Shown: in pieces, positions 18,611-31,204 of the stretch
Layout: the number at the start of each line of letters is the position of its first letter
Position numbering within the stretch: the first letter of the stretch is position 1
Assembly (NCBI GenBank): GCA_030762935.1
Contig: CM060899.1
Coordinates: 10,083,001 to 10,147,000 of the forward strand
Source of the DNA: Hymenopus coronatus
Taxonomy: Eukaryota; Arthropoda; Insecta; Mantodea; Hymenopodidae
Reading direction: 5' to 3'
DNA: 64,000 bases
The notes under the pieces: model-generated
The model's input: only the letters and a program-made list of their open reading frames with translations
What the model was told of the DNA's origin: nothing
Database searches by the model: none
Made by a program: the position numbers and the translations under genes

Positions 18611-21440
18611 CCTACGCTATCCTATTAGAGGAAAATTATTAGATGAGGCTTTCATTACTGAACCTATGGGAACCAAAAGTAGCGTTCTCTATGGAATTAG
18701 AAAAAAAAAACAATATTAGCATTCTTAGATGACAAAATTATGAAAAATGGTAGAAACTTAAAATTTGGACAGAAACCTTACTGGATAATTTCATAAAAGC
18801 AAACTTTCAACTCAAATACATATCAATATGCTGCATTTAACAGCCTGATCAAAAGACTAGTAAAAATCTGATGTGTTTCATTCATGTGACTTTCTCTACA
18901 TCACTGTACCAAATATTGTTAAAAACCATATTCTTCTACCTCTTTATGATAATCGAGATAAGCATTAGCAGAAATTGTCTTAATTACTTGCTTCATTTTA
19001 AGTAGAAGGAAAGTAAGGGAATACACTAGCCTAAAAATTATACACATTTTTTAAAAGACAGTTGCCATGTGGAAGAAATCTGTTTCTATGCTGTTCCAGG
19101 AGTTTACAACTTTCAGTGTGAAAAAAGTTTAAGTATTTTAAATCTGAAACATGTAAGGAATATCTCAGAAATGATCAATTCAACAAAAAATGTATAAGAC
19201 GTAAACTGAATGTTTTAACATCTCTACATTTTTTGTGCAATAAGCTCTTCTCTCTCTTATGTTTCACCAGTTATGCAAAATTCAGCTTAAAATGGGTCTT
19301 TAGGGGCTATTCCCAGAATGTTCAAGGTACCCATTTTATATGCCATATAAATATCTTTAATGTACTGTATTTCAGTCAAAATTGTTAGGAGTCATTTTTG
19401 AGAAAATCAAAATTTTTTACATAAAGGGGCTGGTAGTTTGGGATTTTTCTCAAAATCTTAGTGATGCAGCCCTGGGAGATGTTAAACTTAAATATGAAGT
19501 ATTTAGTATTGAGCTATCGTGTTCACAGACACATGGATTCAGACCTTTTTCTGAAACACAGGGGGTCCCTAAAACGTCTATTGCTGGTGAAATCTCGGTA
19601 TCAAATTTTTCGGTGGAATGCAATAGGTACCTTCTCTATACACTATGTACATAAAATGTGTAGAGAAAGTAAAAATAGCACTGAAATACACTGAAAGCTC
19701 AATCATATCATAGACATAGCAGAAAATAATGAATTTACAAAAGAAATGGCGAATAAACGCTAGGGAGAATAAAATATATATATTGCAGGAAAAAAGGGTC
19801 TGAAATGCTGAAAGATAAAAAGTTTACATTCTAACAATACTTATCAAATATCTGAAAAGTTTTTAATAATTCAAATATTGTTTTAGCACCCCAGAATAAA
19901 GTAGGTATCAAAAATCTCATAAATTCCAGCAACATAAATAAAATAGAAAACCACCAAAAAAAGAAAGAAAAAAAAAAAACCAGGCATATGCTGAATCAAT
20001 TGTATAGTTTATGTTAAAATATACATTGGCAGGACAAAAAGGTATCAGAGTGAAACAACACTCTGGTCATGTAACAAAGAAATTCATAAAAAAAATCAGT
20101 AGTTTCAATCTAATTTTTAATACGTAAACATGAAATTCACCTTCTAAAACACATGTAAAAAGCTGTTGAATTGAATAGCTGGAAAAAATATATATGGGAA
20201 AATTAAAAACCAGACTTATAAGCTTTGAAGAAAGTGTAGAAAAAAATTTGTTGTAGAAGTTCATCACACCATCAGAGGAGAAGAAGCCAAGCACTATGAG
20301 CAACTCACCTCCATCCAGTAGCCTTATGCAGCTGATGATGTGGGATATATCCTAAAATACCAGTTTTGTTGTATAGGTTGATGAAGCCTTGTGTAACACG
20401 ATATATACTGCATTATACAACCTAATGTTTAAGAGTTCCCCTGAGGTAGGTGATGAGGATTGGGGTTTAAGGGCATTCAACTACTAGGTTGTTAGAGCTG
20501 TTATAAAACCAAACACAATAGGAGCCAGAAATAAAATCATAGTAAAAGCCAGCAGAGATAAAACAAGGGCTAAAATTAGACATAAAAACTACCAATTGTT
20601 AAAAACAGAGTGAAACTGACAAAACCAGTAAGAAAAGTGGACCATAAAAAGGGATAAAAGCAGCGAAAATAAAACCATAGTTAACTAAAATGGTATCACA
20701 AAACAGATCCTGGGTCTAAAATAAGATTTGGATAAAAATTTAAAAAAAAACCCTGAGGCAAGACAGGCAGCGGTCGGCCACATGGAGAATCTCAAACACA
20801 AACTGCTGCTTTGCCACATCCAGATTGAAATACTCATACAATCAACAGATCAACAGCTGAGGTTTCCAACAGGGTCATCAGGTATGGTTATATTACTCTA
20901 CTGAGCCAAGAGGTACTGCCCCTAAATTCAATAATGATGGTGAGGAAGCTTAAGGGTGTTGTCCACCGCAGCTGGAGGCTGGCTCAAAGGATGAAGTTGG
21001 TGGTACACTTAGCCACTATAATGATGCTGGTCATTTGAGGAGAGTGTAGTATATGTTTCCAAATGCACACACCTAAACCTTGCCACTTGTATTGTTGCAG
21101 GTGCACATAAATTGCACATTGAAATATGAAAAGTTTGTTGTTTCCTAATTACAGATTATAAAAGCATGGCAACCAGTGCCAGTGAGGTCAGTTGTAACAG
21201 AGAGCCTTCCTTATTAGTGCAGTTGGATAACAATGAGTAAAAGCAGAGAAAATGAAAATATTCTGCAGAATTGGAGTAGAGACATTTATTCTGTTATATT
21301 ATAATTTTGCAAGCTAACAATGAGCTCAAGCAATTTGTGACCAGAGGGAAAGGTCAGTGATAGAAACCATCGAATGCATATTCACCAAATTCTAAAATTG
21401 CCAGTTTGGGAAAACAATCATTTGATTACATTTCAGGATC
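18611..21440. other. AT-rich noncoding DNA
   Basis: A 90-codon open frame at 19382 and its neighbour at 19461 have no motif I know. The patch 20230-21060 is less AT-rich and looks like an old repeat, but has no readable protein. No SINE boxes were seen. Confidence 0.4.
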
Positions 21441-21449
21441 ATTTTGCAA

Positions 21450-21950
21450 CCTAATTTTGGGAGTCCCACAGTATACAGTTAATGCAGAAGCAATAGCAGA
21501 CTTAGAGAGAGTTAGTGTTAGAAGACAAATAATAGAGAGGGTACACTAGTACTTACATCATATTCAGCAATTGCCAGAATCAGATATGTTGAAAGTATGT
21601 TTAAGGTTACAGGAGAATAGGATGGAAAGTAAAATGTGGGTGGGTAAGATTAAGCAGTATTTGATCAAGAATGGGCTAGGAGATTTGCGGTACACTATGG
21701 ACTTTCCAAATGGGAGGCTTGGAAAGACATGAGGGAAAGATTGGGGGTTATGGATAGGCAAAATCTATGGGCACAAATGAGAGGGAAAAATTATTGCAAT
21801 GGTATAACAATATAAGGGAAAGATATCTTAAAGTGTGCAGTAAAATGAGAGATTAGGGCTGGGCATGGTTCCAACTGGGGGTATGGAAATTGAAGGGGTT
21901 GAGAGGAGTCAGGCAGGGACTATATCTGATTTGTCACATGTTTAAATGCA
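21450..21950 (+). pseudogene. Possible C-terminal relic of a LINE ORF2
   Basis: From about 21459 a frame reads GVPQYTVNAEAIADLERVS, RRQIIERV, then after a stop YLHHIQQLPESDMLKVCL, KMWVGKIKQYLIKNGLGDL. The pattern (an early GVP-T-N-A line, an LGR-like segment, then a helical stretch ending KQYLIKNGLGDL) resembles regions downstream of the RT in some LINEs. There is no RT core to support it, so the identification is weak. The codon-like run across some 100 residues with one stop is more than expected by chance. Confidence 0.35.
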
Positions 21951-22770
21951 ATGGAGAGAGGAATTGATTAAATGGAAGGTTGGGTAGAGATAATGAGCTA
22001 AAGCGATACAAAATATGTTTGTTAAATGTATGTTGGTGGCATACCCGGGTAGGTCTGGGCCACAAGAGGTTGCCACCAGTGCATTGTATGGAATTTATCA
22101 CTCAAATAAATATTACATACATTTCAGGAACATGGCCTGCTACCACTTTGAGCATATATCTTACTATTTATTAGTTAATGTTTACAGCTTGATGTGGAAG
22201 GACATCTGGCGACACTGTGATGAATTTCAGGACATCAAATTTAATGAGATGTTCTGTTGCTGTAACTTATTTCAATTTATTGGTTCTAAGCTCATACATA
22301 TTGTATAACACATGTAAAAATATTTATATTAGGAATACAATAATTAGGAAAATGCTGAAAATATTTTAAACCTGCTAGGTAAAAATATAATTAGGTTATG
22401 CAATTTCTTATAATGAATACCTATTAAAATCTAGGTTTATTTATAAAAGGAACTATCTATCCATTAGCAAAATACAACATTTTGTGACAAAAATGCACAG
22501 ACTTAAAAATTAATGTGAATAAAACAATCATATCTGCTCATTCTGAAAATTGAACTTGGAATATTTTAGGTTATTGCTTCTGATGGATGTGTTGGAATAT
22601 AATAATTACAGGTTTAATCTGAATTTTAATAATACTAAAAAATGAAATTAAGCTATATTTAAAATTACAAGAAAAATGAAGACATATTCCTGCAGATATA
22701 CATTTCTTAAACCTTTATTTAAACTCCTATTTTTGTTAGAAACACTGTTAAATTTAATAATAATAGTATT
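21951..22770. other. AT-rich DNA between relics
   Basis: Two overlapping open frames (21980, 22015) of 64 and 97 codons lack motifs. Nothing else is visible. Confidence 0.35.
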
Positions 22771-22779
22771 CATCAAAAG

Positions 22780-24418
22780 GCAGCAGAGAAAAAAGTAACT
22801 GAAATTGAAAGAAGTTTATGTTTTAGAAACTTAAATAACATTGAATGGAATTTATATAATTTGCATCTTAAGCTTATAAATGTTTTAGGTAATTCAGTTT
22901 GACTCACTTTGTAATGTAAATCATTTGAAAATTTGTACTTAAGCATGAAAAGTAAAACAAATAAACTGAAATATAAATTAAATGAATTATAACCAACTAA
23001 ACAGAATAACCCTAAAGATAATGTAATTAACCTTTCAAATTGAAATTTCATTGAGAAGGAAATTAATTTTTTGATTAAAGGTTTAAAAACCTGTGTAGAT
23101 TTTTCAAAAAATATAGTTGAATATGTAGCAGATATTGAAATTGCTAATCAGGATTTAAATGAAAATAATAAACCATTGAAAGAAAAAGATGTAATTTATA
23201 CTAAAGCTGATAAAGCTAACAGCATTATAATCTTAAATAAAATAGATTACATTAACAGACTGGAACTCTTACTTTGTGGTGAGGATTACAAAAGCATTGA
23301 TAATAACCCTTTAAAATCATGGACTTCAATATTTAATAAAACCCTTAGTGAAATTAAAATCATTACAAATAAAGAAAAAAATTATAAAAGTCAGTAATCC
23401 AAATGAGACCTATGGTAAATTGTATAAATTCACCTACTTAAAACCTAACTAAATGGTTAAATAAACATTTTTGAAAAATTTGAGAGTATAAGTATTAAAA
23501 ATTCTTTTGAGCTAGTAGAAAGGATCAGCAATACTTAATTGTCTGCAAATGATAAACTTGTTTCTTTCAATGTAACTGCTTTGTTTCCAAGCATTCACAG
23601 AGAAAAACATTTGACATTTTAAAAAAAAATGGTTAAATTCTATAAAATGGAATGAAGATTTAATAAACGATTCTGTTAACCTTACTAATCTTTGTTTGGA
23701 TCAACATTTCTTTTAGCTTTCATGATAAATTCTATCAAACTTTTGGTTTAGCAATGGGTAATCCACTTTCACCTTTTCTTGCTGATCTTTTCATGAGCTA
23801 TTTTGAAATACAGGTCACTAGGGCATTCCCTGTAATTTTTAAAAATTGGTATAGATATGTAAATGACATATTTGCTATTGTTTCTGATAAACATGTAAAT
23901 GATACTTTAAAACTTTTAAATTTACAAGACAAGGCTCTAAAATTCACATTAGAAACTGAAACTTCCCTTTCCTGGTTTTAAAAATAATAAAAAAATGACA
24001 ATAAATTGAATTTTGGAATATACAGAAAACAGACTCATACTGATTAATATATAAAAAATAATGGCTTTAACACTTTTTCACATAAATTTGCTATTTTTAA
24101 TAGTTTAATTTATAGGTTAAATAATTTACCTCTTAATAAGGATGAATTCTATAAAGAATATAAACACATCAACACTGCTTTAAGGGCTGTGCCATGGCTG
24201 AGTGATTAGACACTCGCCTCTCACCTAGATGGCCCGGGTTCGATCGCAAGTGACCGCATGTGAGATTTGTGGTGGACAAAGGTGCGCTGGGGCAGGTTTT
24301 CTCCGGGCTCTCTGATTTCCCCCTCCATCGCATTCCACCGGTGCTCCATCCTCATTCAGTATCATCAGTGTCACTGCCTGCTGTGGCATAAGAAGTTAAA
24401 ACGGGTGTTAAACACTAC

Positions 24419-24452
<34 letters not shown>

Positions 24453-24700
24453 TTTAATTAATGGTTTTAATACTGATTTTATAAATAGAAAAATTGAGAA
24501 GTTTAAATATCAAAAAGCTATTAAAGAGATTTCTATATTTAAGAAAATAAAAGATAATTACATTTTTAAAATATTTACTTATTACCCTTGCAGTTCAGTG
24601 CTATAAATTCACATCATACTTTCACAAAAAATTCACATATACTATAACACATATGTCATAAATTGTTTCTTATAGTAAACTCTTTTAGGTCTAACTGTTG
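22780..24700 (+). mobile_element. Penelope-like retroelement, decayed and split by a SINE
   Basis: Reading through several shifts gives the usual Penelope order. An N-terminal part has NFLIKGLKTC (23071 on) and YTKADKANSIIILNKIDY, the counterpart of the DKG-NSVV-LNK-DY line. RT then shows LAMGNPLSPFLADLFMSYFE (23749 on) and WYRYVNDIFAI, where the catalytic VDD is now VND. Past the SINE at 24184-24449 the frame resumes with NGFNTDFINRKIEKF, typical of the stretch before the GIY-YIG endonuclease. I do not see a convincing GIY-YIG domain, and no terminal repeats were found. The element is dead. Confidence 0.78.
24184..24449 (+). repeat. tRNA-derived SINE, family A, full-length copy
   Basis: A tRNA-like head carries an A box (TGGCTGAGTGA, 24195-24205) and B box (GGTTCGATCGC, 24237-24247) of an RNA polymerase III promoter. 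A conserved body (GCAGGTTTTCTCCGGG and GTGCTCCATC) and a 29-nt poly-A tail follow. Related copies lie at 39518, 39785, 42271, 52461 and 58514, with 3' fragments at 25095 and 43485. It interrupts the Penelope-like element. Possible CTTTAA target duplications flank it but are too short to be certain. Its poly-A tail implies mobilisation by a LINE; which one is unknown. Confidence 0.9.
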
Positions 24701-25094
24701 AAACTATTCCCAATGTCAGAACAACAATGCTCATTAAGTTGTAGAGTCTGTAGCTACAATTGGACCAACACATTGACATACCATTGTTATTCTTATTCAA
24801 TGAACTAACTGCAATATTTGCTGCTACAGTGGCATTTCATGTTGTGAAGCAAGTAGGGAAGTCTTTATTCATACTTAATTTTATAGAAGATGGCAAATAT
24901 ACAATATTGAAACAAGGATATTATAAAAATGGTTATTAATAAACTGTTGAGGATAAAAAAAATGCAAAAAAATTACCAATAACAAATACTTTTCCCCACA
25001 ATTTCTCTTTCTTTGTTCCTTAGAGTTCTGAGTTAACTTGATAGCTGTTAACACAATTTGGAGCTAGAGTCATTTTCACTGAAAAGGTAAAGTG

Positions 25095-25195
25095 GGTGGT
25101 CTTCTTCAGTGCCACTAGTTGTAAAAGCGGGCATTAAAAACAAAAAAAAACAAACAAAAAAAAAAACAACAACAACAAAAAAACAAAAAAACTGG
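25095..25195 (+). repeat. SINE family A, 3' fragment
   Basis: CAGTGCCACTAGTTGTAAAAGCGGGCATTAAA-type sequence followed by an A-rich, CAA-punctuated tail matches the end of the family A SINE. Confidence 0.7.
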
Positions 25196-25199
25196 GTGG

Positions 25200-25980
25200 T
25201 GTGTGGTCTGACTCCCCAACTGGTTGTCACAAAAAGTGGGAACATATTCTTACCAATATCAATACACTGCCATAAAGCATTTGTATAGGCAGGGGATATT
25301 AAAAAGCAATATAAAAATCTAACTCTAATTCTAACATGTCACCTTAATCTATGAATATCGATGGTTTTAGGGATATGTTATCTAGTATCAATTAATATGT
25401 AGTTGATTTTAGCAAATGAATTGAAGTGCTCCTTTCCAAATACCATTTAAGTCATATTTTAAAAATGTACAGGAAACACAAAAATGTATACTGCCTTTGT
25501 GGTAATAATTAAATTTTTTAAAATTGAATCGGTCATTGCAGAAAGGTCATGGAGTCACTAAATTCAAATTTTATAGGAGAGATAAAAACTGATTAGAAGG
25601 TAAACGAATTGATTATGTTTGCTGAATTCAATGTCATTGCTAGCAAACTTATACAGGGTTGGAAAACAAACAAAAACCTTCGACTTTAATGGTTTTCCTT
25701 TTCAAAAATTCAGTTTTAATTAATTGGACTCATGCCCTTTCTGCAATGAACGTACTATGACATTTAGATGCCACATAATATTTTTATTTCATTTGAAAAG
25801 TAAGTGTTATGTTATAACTTACATCTCAGATTTACAAATTCGAACTGTTTTACAAAATAATTTTGTATCTTGCATTTCTTTTTTTTCCACAATGTAATGT
25901 TATCTTCACAAACAAATTCAATAGTTTTGTTTATAAACATTTTGTTAAATTATAAGTATCAGCTATAAACTTTAACATGC
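25200..25980. other. AT-rich DNA, nothing recognised
   Basis: No open frames of note and no familiar repeats between the SINE fragment and the end of the minus-strand transposase relic. Confidence 0.4.
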
Positions 25981-25988
25981 ATTTAAAT

Positions 25989-27560
25989 TTAGTCTTCTCC
26001 ATCATATTCATCATTAGCGGCTTCAGATGGCCACTGAAAAAGATCTTCATAAAATAGAATATGCTCTTGAACAATGAACATTTTCACTTTCATAATGTCG
26101 TCTATTTTCTTCTCATTGATCAGTACTTTACACAGTGGATATGCAGGTGTTACAGGTAGTGTGGGTTTGATGTTTAGATTATGTAAAAGTTGAAAATGTT
26201 CCTTATTTAGGCCATCAATGAATTCTCTGCAACCACACTGTACCAGGTGAGTTCCTGTTATACTCAAAAGCCATCCACTTAGAGGAGAGAAAGATATCTT
26301 AATTTTCTTTGGGGATTTTCCCCATGCTTGATGCTGAAAAGCATGTTGTTTTGTAATAAGCAGGCCACGAATGTTTGAAATCCAATATCTGAACACTATT
26401 CATGTTTGCAATAATTTCAAATTTATCTGATGTCTTCTTTATTATAAGAGCGGAATCCTGTTGTGACGTTTTATGAATTTCTTTACAAGGCCCAAATCTC
26501 TGTAATTTGGCAGAAAACTGTGTCCTCTTACAGGAAAGTGATGTCTTATTTTTTTGAAGTTCTTAGTTAAAACCAGAGTTAGGTTGAAATAAATCATTGC
26601 ATGGTTTTTGTTCTGAGCAGCACAACTGTCAGAAAAAAGGTGCAACTCGGTCACATTTTCTGATACATAAGTTTGAATGTAATGATTTATGAAGACACAT
26701 AACTAATTTGCGCCCTTTTTGGCCTCGCCCTCGTGGTAAACATAAAAATGTGAGGTATCAGTTTTAAGATTGTGTATGCTGAATACATTAACCCAGAGCT
26801 GACACAAATAGAAAATATTCTGAACAGGAATGTGCAGTAGGGGTAAATTTTGCATGTAGTCAAAACTTAAACCCAGTATACTTTCTTCCCGGCTGCAACG
26901 ATCTGATATTCTTTTATTTTGCATAAAATTTCTTTGATCTTCTACAATGAACTATTAGTTCTGCAACTACACTTTGCTTGACAGATTCAGAAAGATGTGG
27001 ACTATGTGTCTTTGCTGATAATTCTTTACATTTTGAACAAGTATCAACTTGTGGTCTTCCAAATCTTGAATTAAAGTTCTCATTGGAATATTTTAAACAG
27101 AATTTGTACTTTACATTTTCTTCAGGATATTGTTTTAAGAGTAATTGGTACATTGGTTTAACATCTAGTCTACCATCCAAATAATGCATTTCCCTCCATG
27201 AGTAGTGAGTTGTCTTCTTTGGAAATGTCTTTATATGATCGTAGAGCTTTTGGCATGTTTCCCCCCATATTACATTGGCTTTCGGATTTGTGCCTCTTCT
27301 ATGTACCCTTTTTATGTTATACCATGCAGACTGGTAAATGCTTTTTTGCAGACATTTATTGTTATTTTGTACCAAAATAAAATATGAGAAATTAACGTTC
27401 CTTTATTGGCCTTCTGCTTTTCACTTGTGTTTCGATGTGACATTGAAGATAGATATCTTGCTCATTTTTATCATGTAGACTGTTAAGATTAGCAATGATA
27501 TTCATTTGTGCCTCATCATCCACCAGAGAAATGCACTGTTTCTTACAACTGCAAGGGGCG
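25989..27560 (-). pseudogene. DDE-like transposase family, copy 1 (longest copy)
   Basis: Reading on minus from about 27560: a Cys-rich start (CSCKKQCISLVDDEAQ), VYRRGTNPKAN-like segment, THYSWREMHYLDGRLDVK, RFGRPQVDTCSKC, then LSFDYMQNLPLLHIP (first acid, near 26860), QLWVNVFSIHNLKTD, LFSDSCAAQNKNHAM (second acid, 26628-26630), FPVRGHSFLPNYRDLG and a C-terminal acidic tail ending EYDGED at 25989. Copies 2 and 3 have Asp where this copy has Tyr in NYRD (TAC 26502-26504), so a conserved acid was lost. Frame breaks near 27370, 26915, 26690 and 26430. I do not know a family name. The layout suggests a cut-and-paste transposase. Confidence 0.7.
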
Positions 27561-29965
27561 GTTTTGGACATCTTTCTTGTAAAGCCAGAAGAAGCTGTAC
27601 TAGAATGCAAGCTTTTTCCAGGTATAAGTGACCATAACTGTGTATTACTTAAAGTAGAAGGAATATGTGCCAAGTTTCACACGGATGAAATGAGACACTT
27701 TTATCAGTAGTACAAAGGAGACATTACGAGGCTACAAAAATTTTTAAACAAAAAATATTCGCTGTGGTCCCAATCTGGAAGCTGTGTAGAAGAAACATGG
27801 CAACATTTTAAAAAGATTGTTATGGAAGCAACATATAAATTTTTACCCCGTAAAATGCTAACTAAAAACCCTGACCCGGAATACTACAGTAAAACGGCTA
27901 AAGAAACAAGTTAGGAGAGCATATAGTTGACGAAAAATTAGTAGTTATCACGCAAATAAATTCCGAGTTTTGTCAAACAAACTTCTATTAGAAAGGATTA
28001 CCGCAGAAGAACATTTCTTAAAAAGTATTCTCTCCTCTGGTAGGAATAATTGGCAGCAATTTTTTAAATTTGTGAGAAGATGCACGGGAAACGCAGAAAT
28101 CATTCCAGAAATCAAGAATAGAGATATACTAATGGCCGATTCATTGTTTAAAAGCTGAAGTGTTATATCAACTTTCGCTTCAATTTTTCGAGAAAAGAGC
28201 AATGCCAGTATTAAGATAGCGGAAGGGCACCCTATGACAGTGAAACCAAGTGACATTCGAAGAGAGTTAGCTAAATTAGGAAGACATAAATCAGTCGGGC
28301 CAGATGGCATTTTGGTCGACTTTCTTAAGATTGGGGGGGAGGTAATCATGCCATAAATACTGAGGCTGTTTGAAGTAACACTAAACAACGGAAGTATACT
28401 GCAAGATTGTAAGCAGGCTATAGTTGTGCCTATTTATAAAGCAGGGGATCGAACAAATGTGGCAAACTATAGGCCAGTTAGTTTGACATCAGTAGTAAAC
28501 AAACAAGTTGAGCATCTTATAGCACAATATTTAAGATGAGAATGGGAAAAAACGCATTGGCTCTTCGAAGGCCAACATGGTTTCCGGAACGGACATTTTT
28601 GTGAGAGTCAACTAGTAGCTGTTTGTCAGGATGTAGCCGATACACCTGATGCAGGTGGAAAAGTACATGCAACAGTAATTGATTTTTCTAAAAGCGTTTG
28701 ACCTTGTACCTCATGGACGGCTAATAGAAAAACTTTCTAATCTGCAAGTAGACAACAGAGTGATAACTTGCATTCAGGAATTCTTGAGCGAACAAACCCT
28801 TAGAGTGCAGGTGGGAAATAAATTATCGTCTCCTACAAATGTAACCTCTGATGTACCTCAGGGAAGCATGATTGGACCGTTACTTTTCTTAGCATATATA
28901 AATGATTTACGGGAAGGGATAACATCTCAGATTCGCCTATTTGCAGACGATTGTATAATCTACAGAAATGTTAACGCTAAATGTGACCAATTGATCTACA
29001 AGAAGATTTAAACAAAATTCAACTCTGGGCAAAATGTAATAAAAAGGAGATAAATCCAAACAAATGTAAAACAAATATATTTTCAAGGGCAAGAATAGTA
29101 GAAAACGTAATATATAAATTTGACAATAAGAAAATACTCAAGAATAAATAGCACCAGACACTTAGGGATAATACTAAATCAAAGATTGGAGTGGGGGGAA
29201 CATGCAAACTCGATCACTGGGAAGGTGTGGAAAGTGTTACATTTTGTAGTGAGGATCTTAAAACGCAGCAATGGAAAGTCACGAAATTTGGCATACACTT
29301 CTTTAGTGTGACCAATATTAGAATATAGTGCTGCATGCTGGGATCCGTATTGGATGGGGCAAAAACTGGCACTAGAGAGAGTTCAAAAAAGAGCAGCTAA
29401 ATTTGTAGTCAGAAGTAAACGATTCGAAAATCATTCCAGCACTGCTACTTCCTGGGAAACACTAGAAAAACGTAGGAGACGAGCAAGGCTATGTGCAATT
29501 TTTAGAGCTTATAAGAGGGAACCTGCATGGAGAGATATACCCAAATGATTATTAAAGCCATTATACTATGGGAGGAATAATCACTCGGAAAAAATAAGAA
29601 ATAGGGAACAGAAAACAGACATAGGTAAATTTACCTTCACAAATAGAACAATAAATGAATGGAACAAAATACCTGCAGATTTACTGGAGACTTTGCCTCA
29701 GTGTGTAAATAGTTTTAAAAAGAGACTAAAGAAGAGTGATTTATAGTCAGGTTTCAAATGAAAATATTGCGTTATTACTGTTGTTACCATTATGTATATG
29801 TTAGTATACTATGATGTCACTGGCATTTAAACAGTGTATTACCCACATTATTGTTATTTAATTCAATTGTATTGTACATTGTATTATTACATTGACAGCG
29901 CTGCCACTGGGCCACACTCTAAGCAGTGAAATAGAGTATCTATCTAAATAATAAAATCACACTAT
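27555..29965 (+). mobile_element. CR1-type non-LTR retrotransposon, 5' truncated (host C)
   Basis: The copy begins inside the endonuclease (LDIFLVKPEEAVLECK and PGISDHNCVLLKVE, the C-terminal SDH motif). RT follows in broken frames: LGRHKSVGPDGILVDFLKI, YRPVSLTSVVNKQVEHLI, AFDLVPHGRL (A), VPQGSMIGPLLF (B, near 28853) and FADDCIIY (C, near 28940). C-terminal motifs are EYSAACWDPYW, LERVQKRAAKFVVRSK and LEKRRRRARLCAIF, ending with WNKIPADLLETLPQ. The 3' UTR ends with GACAGCGCTGCCACTGGGCC near 29900 and an ATA/AATAA-rich tail. Its C-terminus differs from hosts A and B, so it is another family. Stops throughout make it inactive. Confidence 0.82.
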
Positions 29966-29969
29966 AATA

Positions 29970-30860
29970 TCAAATGTTTGAAATAACTACTTTGAGGCCA
30001 TAATACCAATATTAAAAAATGCTATATTCCATCTTAACACTTACTTGCAATTGAGTCAGTTTTCCGCAAAGGAACAGTTTCACCTTCCCAGCTTTTGTGT
30101 TCCATCCCTTTGACTTTGGAGTTTCTTATGATGATTCTTTTGTATGTATCTAAATTTTTTTGTTCTCTTTTTCCCCTTTTCTTCACCTTCTGAACTAGAT
30201 AAACTACTGTTTGACATGTTTCAAACATGCAAATACCTAGGATGTATAAGCATCAACATCACTCGTCAATGGATAATGAAATTGACAATACAAATTAAAC
30301 AATCCCCTCAGGTAGCTGTCTCTCTTTTTCACGTGCAAAAGAAATGAACAGCAGCCTTCAGCTTCTGCTTAAGTTTTGTAGTGCAGTAAAACTCAAACAT
30401 TGCTCAAATTGATCCATGCAGAAAAGGTATCAGTCAGTGACTCACTATAGTTTTTATGGGCAAGCCAACCTGTTGTTTAATGACATGTTCATGTCCTTTC
30501 TATGTAGACTACTGCATCTAACTCTAAATATGCAAATTCAGTATTAAACTCACTTTCGTAAAAAAGCTGACTCATGACCTTTCTGTAATGAATTCAATTT
30601 ATTTGACAGGCATTTTGTTATGAAAAAACATACAAAACGCATTTAAAAATTTGAATTTGGGTTTGAGTCCCAAAATAAATATTTCCAATATCCAGCTAGG
30701 TCATAAATTTGAGTGCGCAATACTATAGAATAATGACTAAATATAAGTTTTCTATCAGTCATATGAATAAATAATAACATTTTACTAGTTTTGAAGTAGT
30801 AGTAGGTTAATAAAAAGTTAAAATTATCAAAACCGTTATCAAACATTTTTTGACTGCTTA
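29970..30860. other. AT-rich DNA, nothing recognised
   Basis: Only short frames (30034-30228 minus, 30144-30347 plus, 30643-30846 minus) with no motif. Confidence 0.4.
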
Positions 30861-30864
30861 CTTA

Positions 30865-31201
30865 TTACAAAAATGGCTCTTCCTCACTCAAACACAGCAC
30901 ACACGATGCACTATCCAATGCTTCTTCATAGAATTCTTGCTCATCACTGTTCAGCTCAACAAATTTCAGCAACTTCTTTATATCTTCCAATTTCTCACAA
31001 TTGACGTTGTTAACACTCATAACATTAACTACATTTCTGAAGCTTGCGACTTGCTTCTGGTTTCTCTTTAACACTATAGAACAGGAATTTGATGCGCTGT
31101 AGGTAATCCTGTGACCAATGGACTTATAGTGCTACCCAATTTTCTGGGTGGCTTGTCCTTTTCTTTACTTTTCTTTCCGGTTGCATCTCCTTATTCTCCA
31201 T
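30865..31201 (-). pseudogene. DDE-like transposase family, short deletion derivative (copy 4)
   Basis: The minus strand starts with an ATG (31201-31199) and 25 codons rich in Lys/Arg, including KVKKRTSHPENW. After a stop comes a 69-codon frame containing NCEKLEDIKKLLKFV and DEQEFYEEALDS. The second part resembles the end of copy 1 (NEKKIDDIMKVKMFIV, ILFYEDLF). If the first part is the family N-terminus, the copy has lost the whole middle, including the catalytic core, as expected for a non-autonomous internal-deletion derivative. Terminal inverted repeats were not identified, so this rests on modest similarity. Confidence 0.4.
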
Positions 31202-31204
31202 CTT

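Noticed and set aside
24190..24260. Possible tRNA gene
   Set aside because: A and B boxes fit, but there is no closing acceptor stem and the sequence continues into a repeated body with poly-A; it is a SINE head. The same applies to 36010, 52310 and 52740.
26978..27387. Three plus-strand frames of 60-68 codons
   Set aside because: Antisense of transposase copy 1, which carries the conserved motifs.
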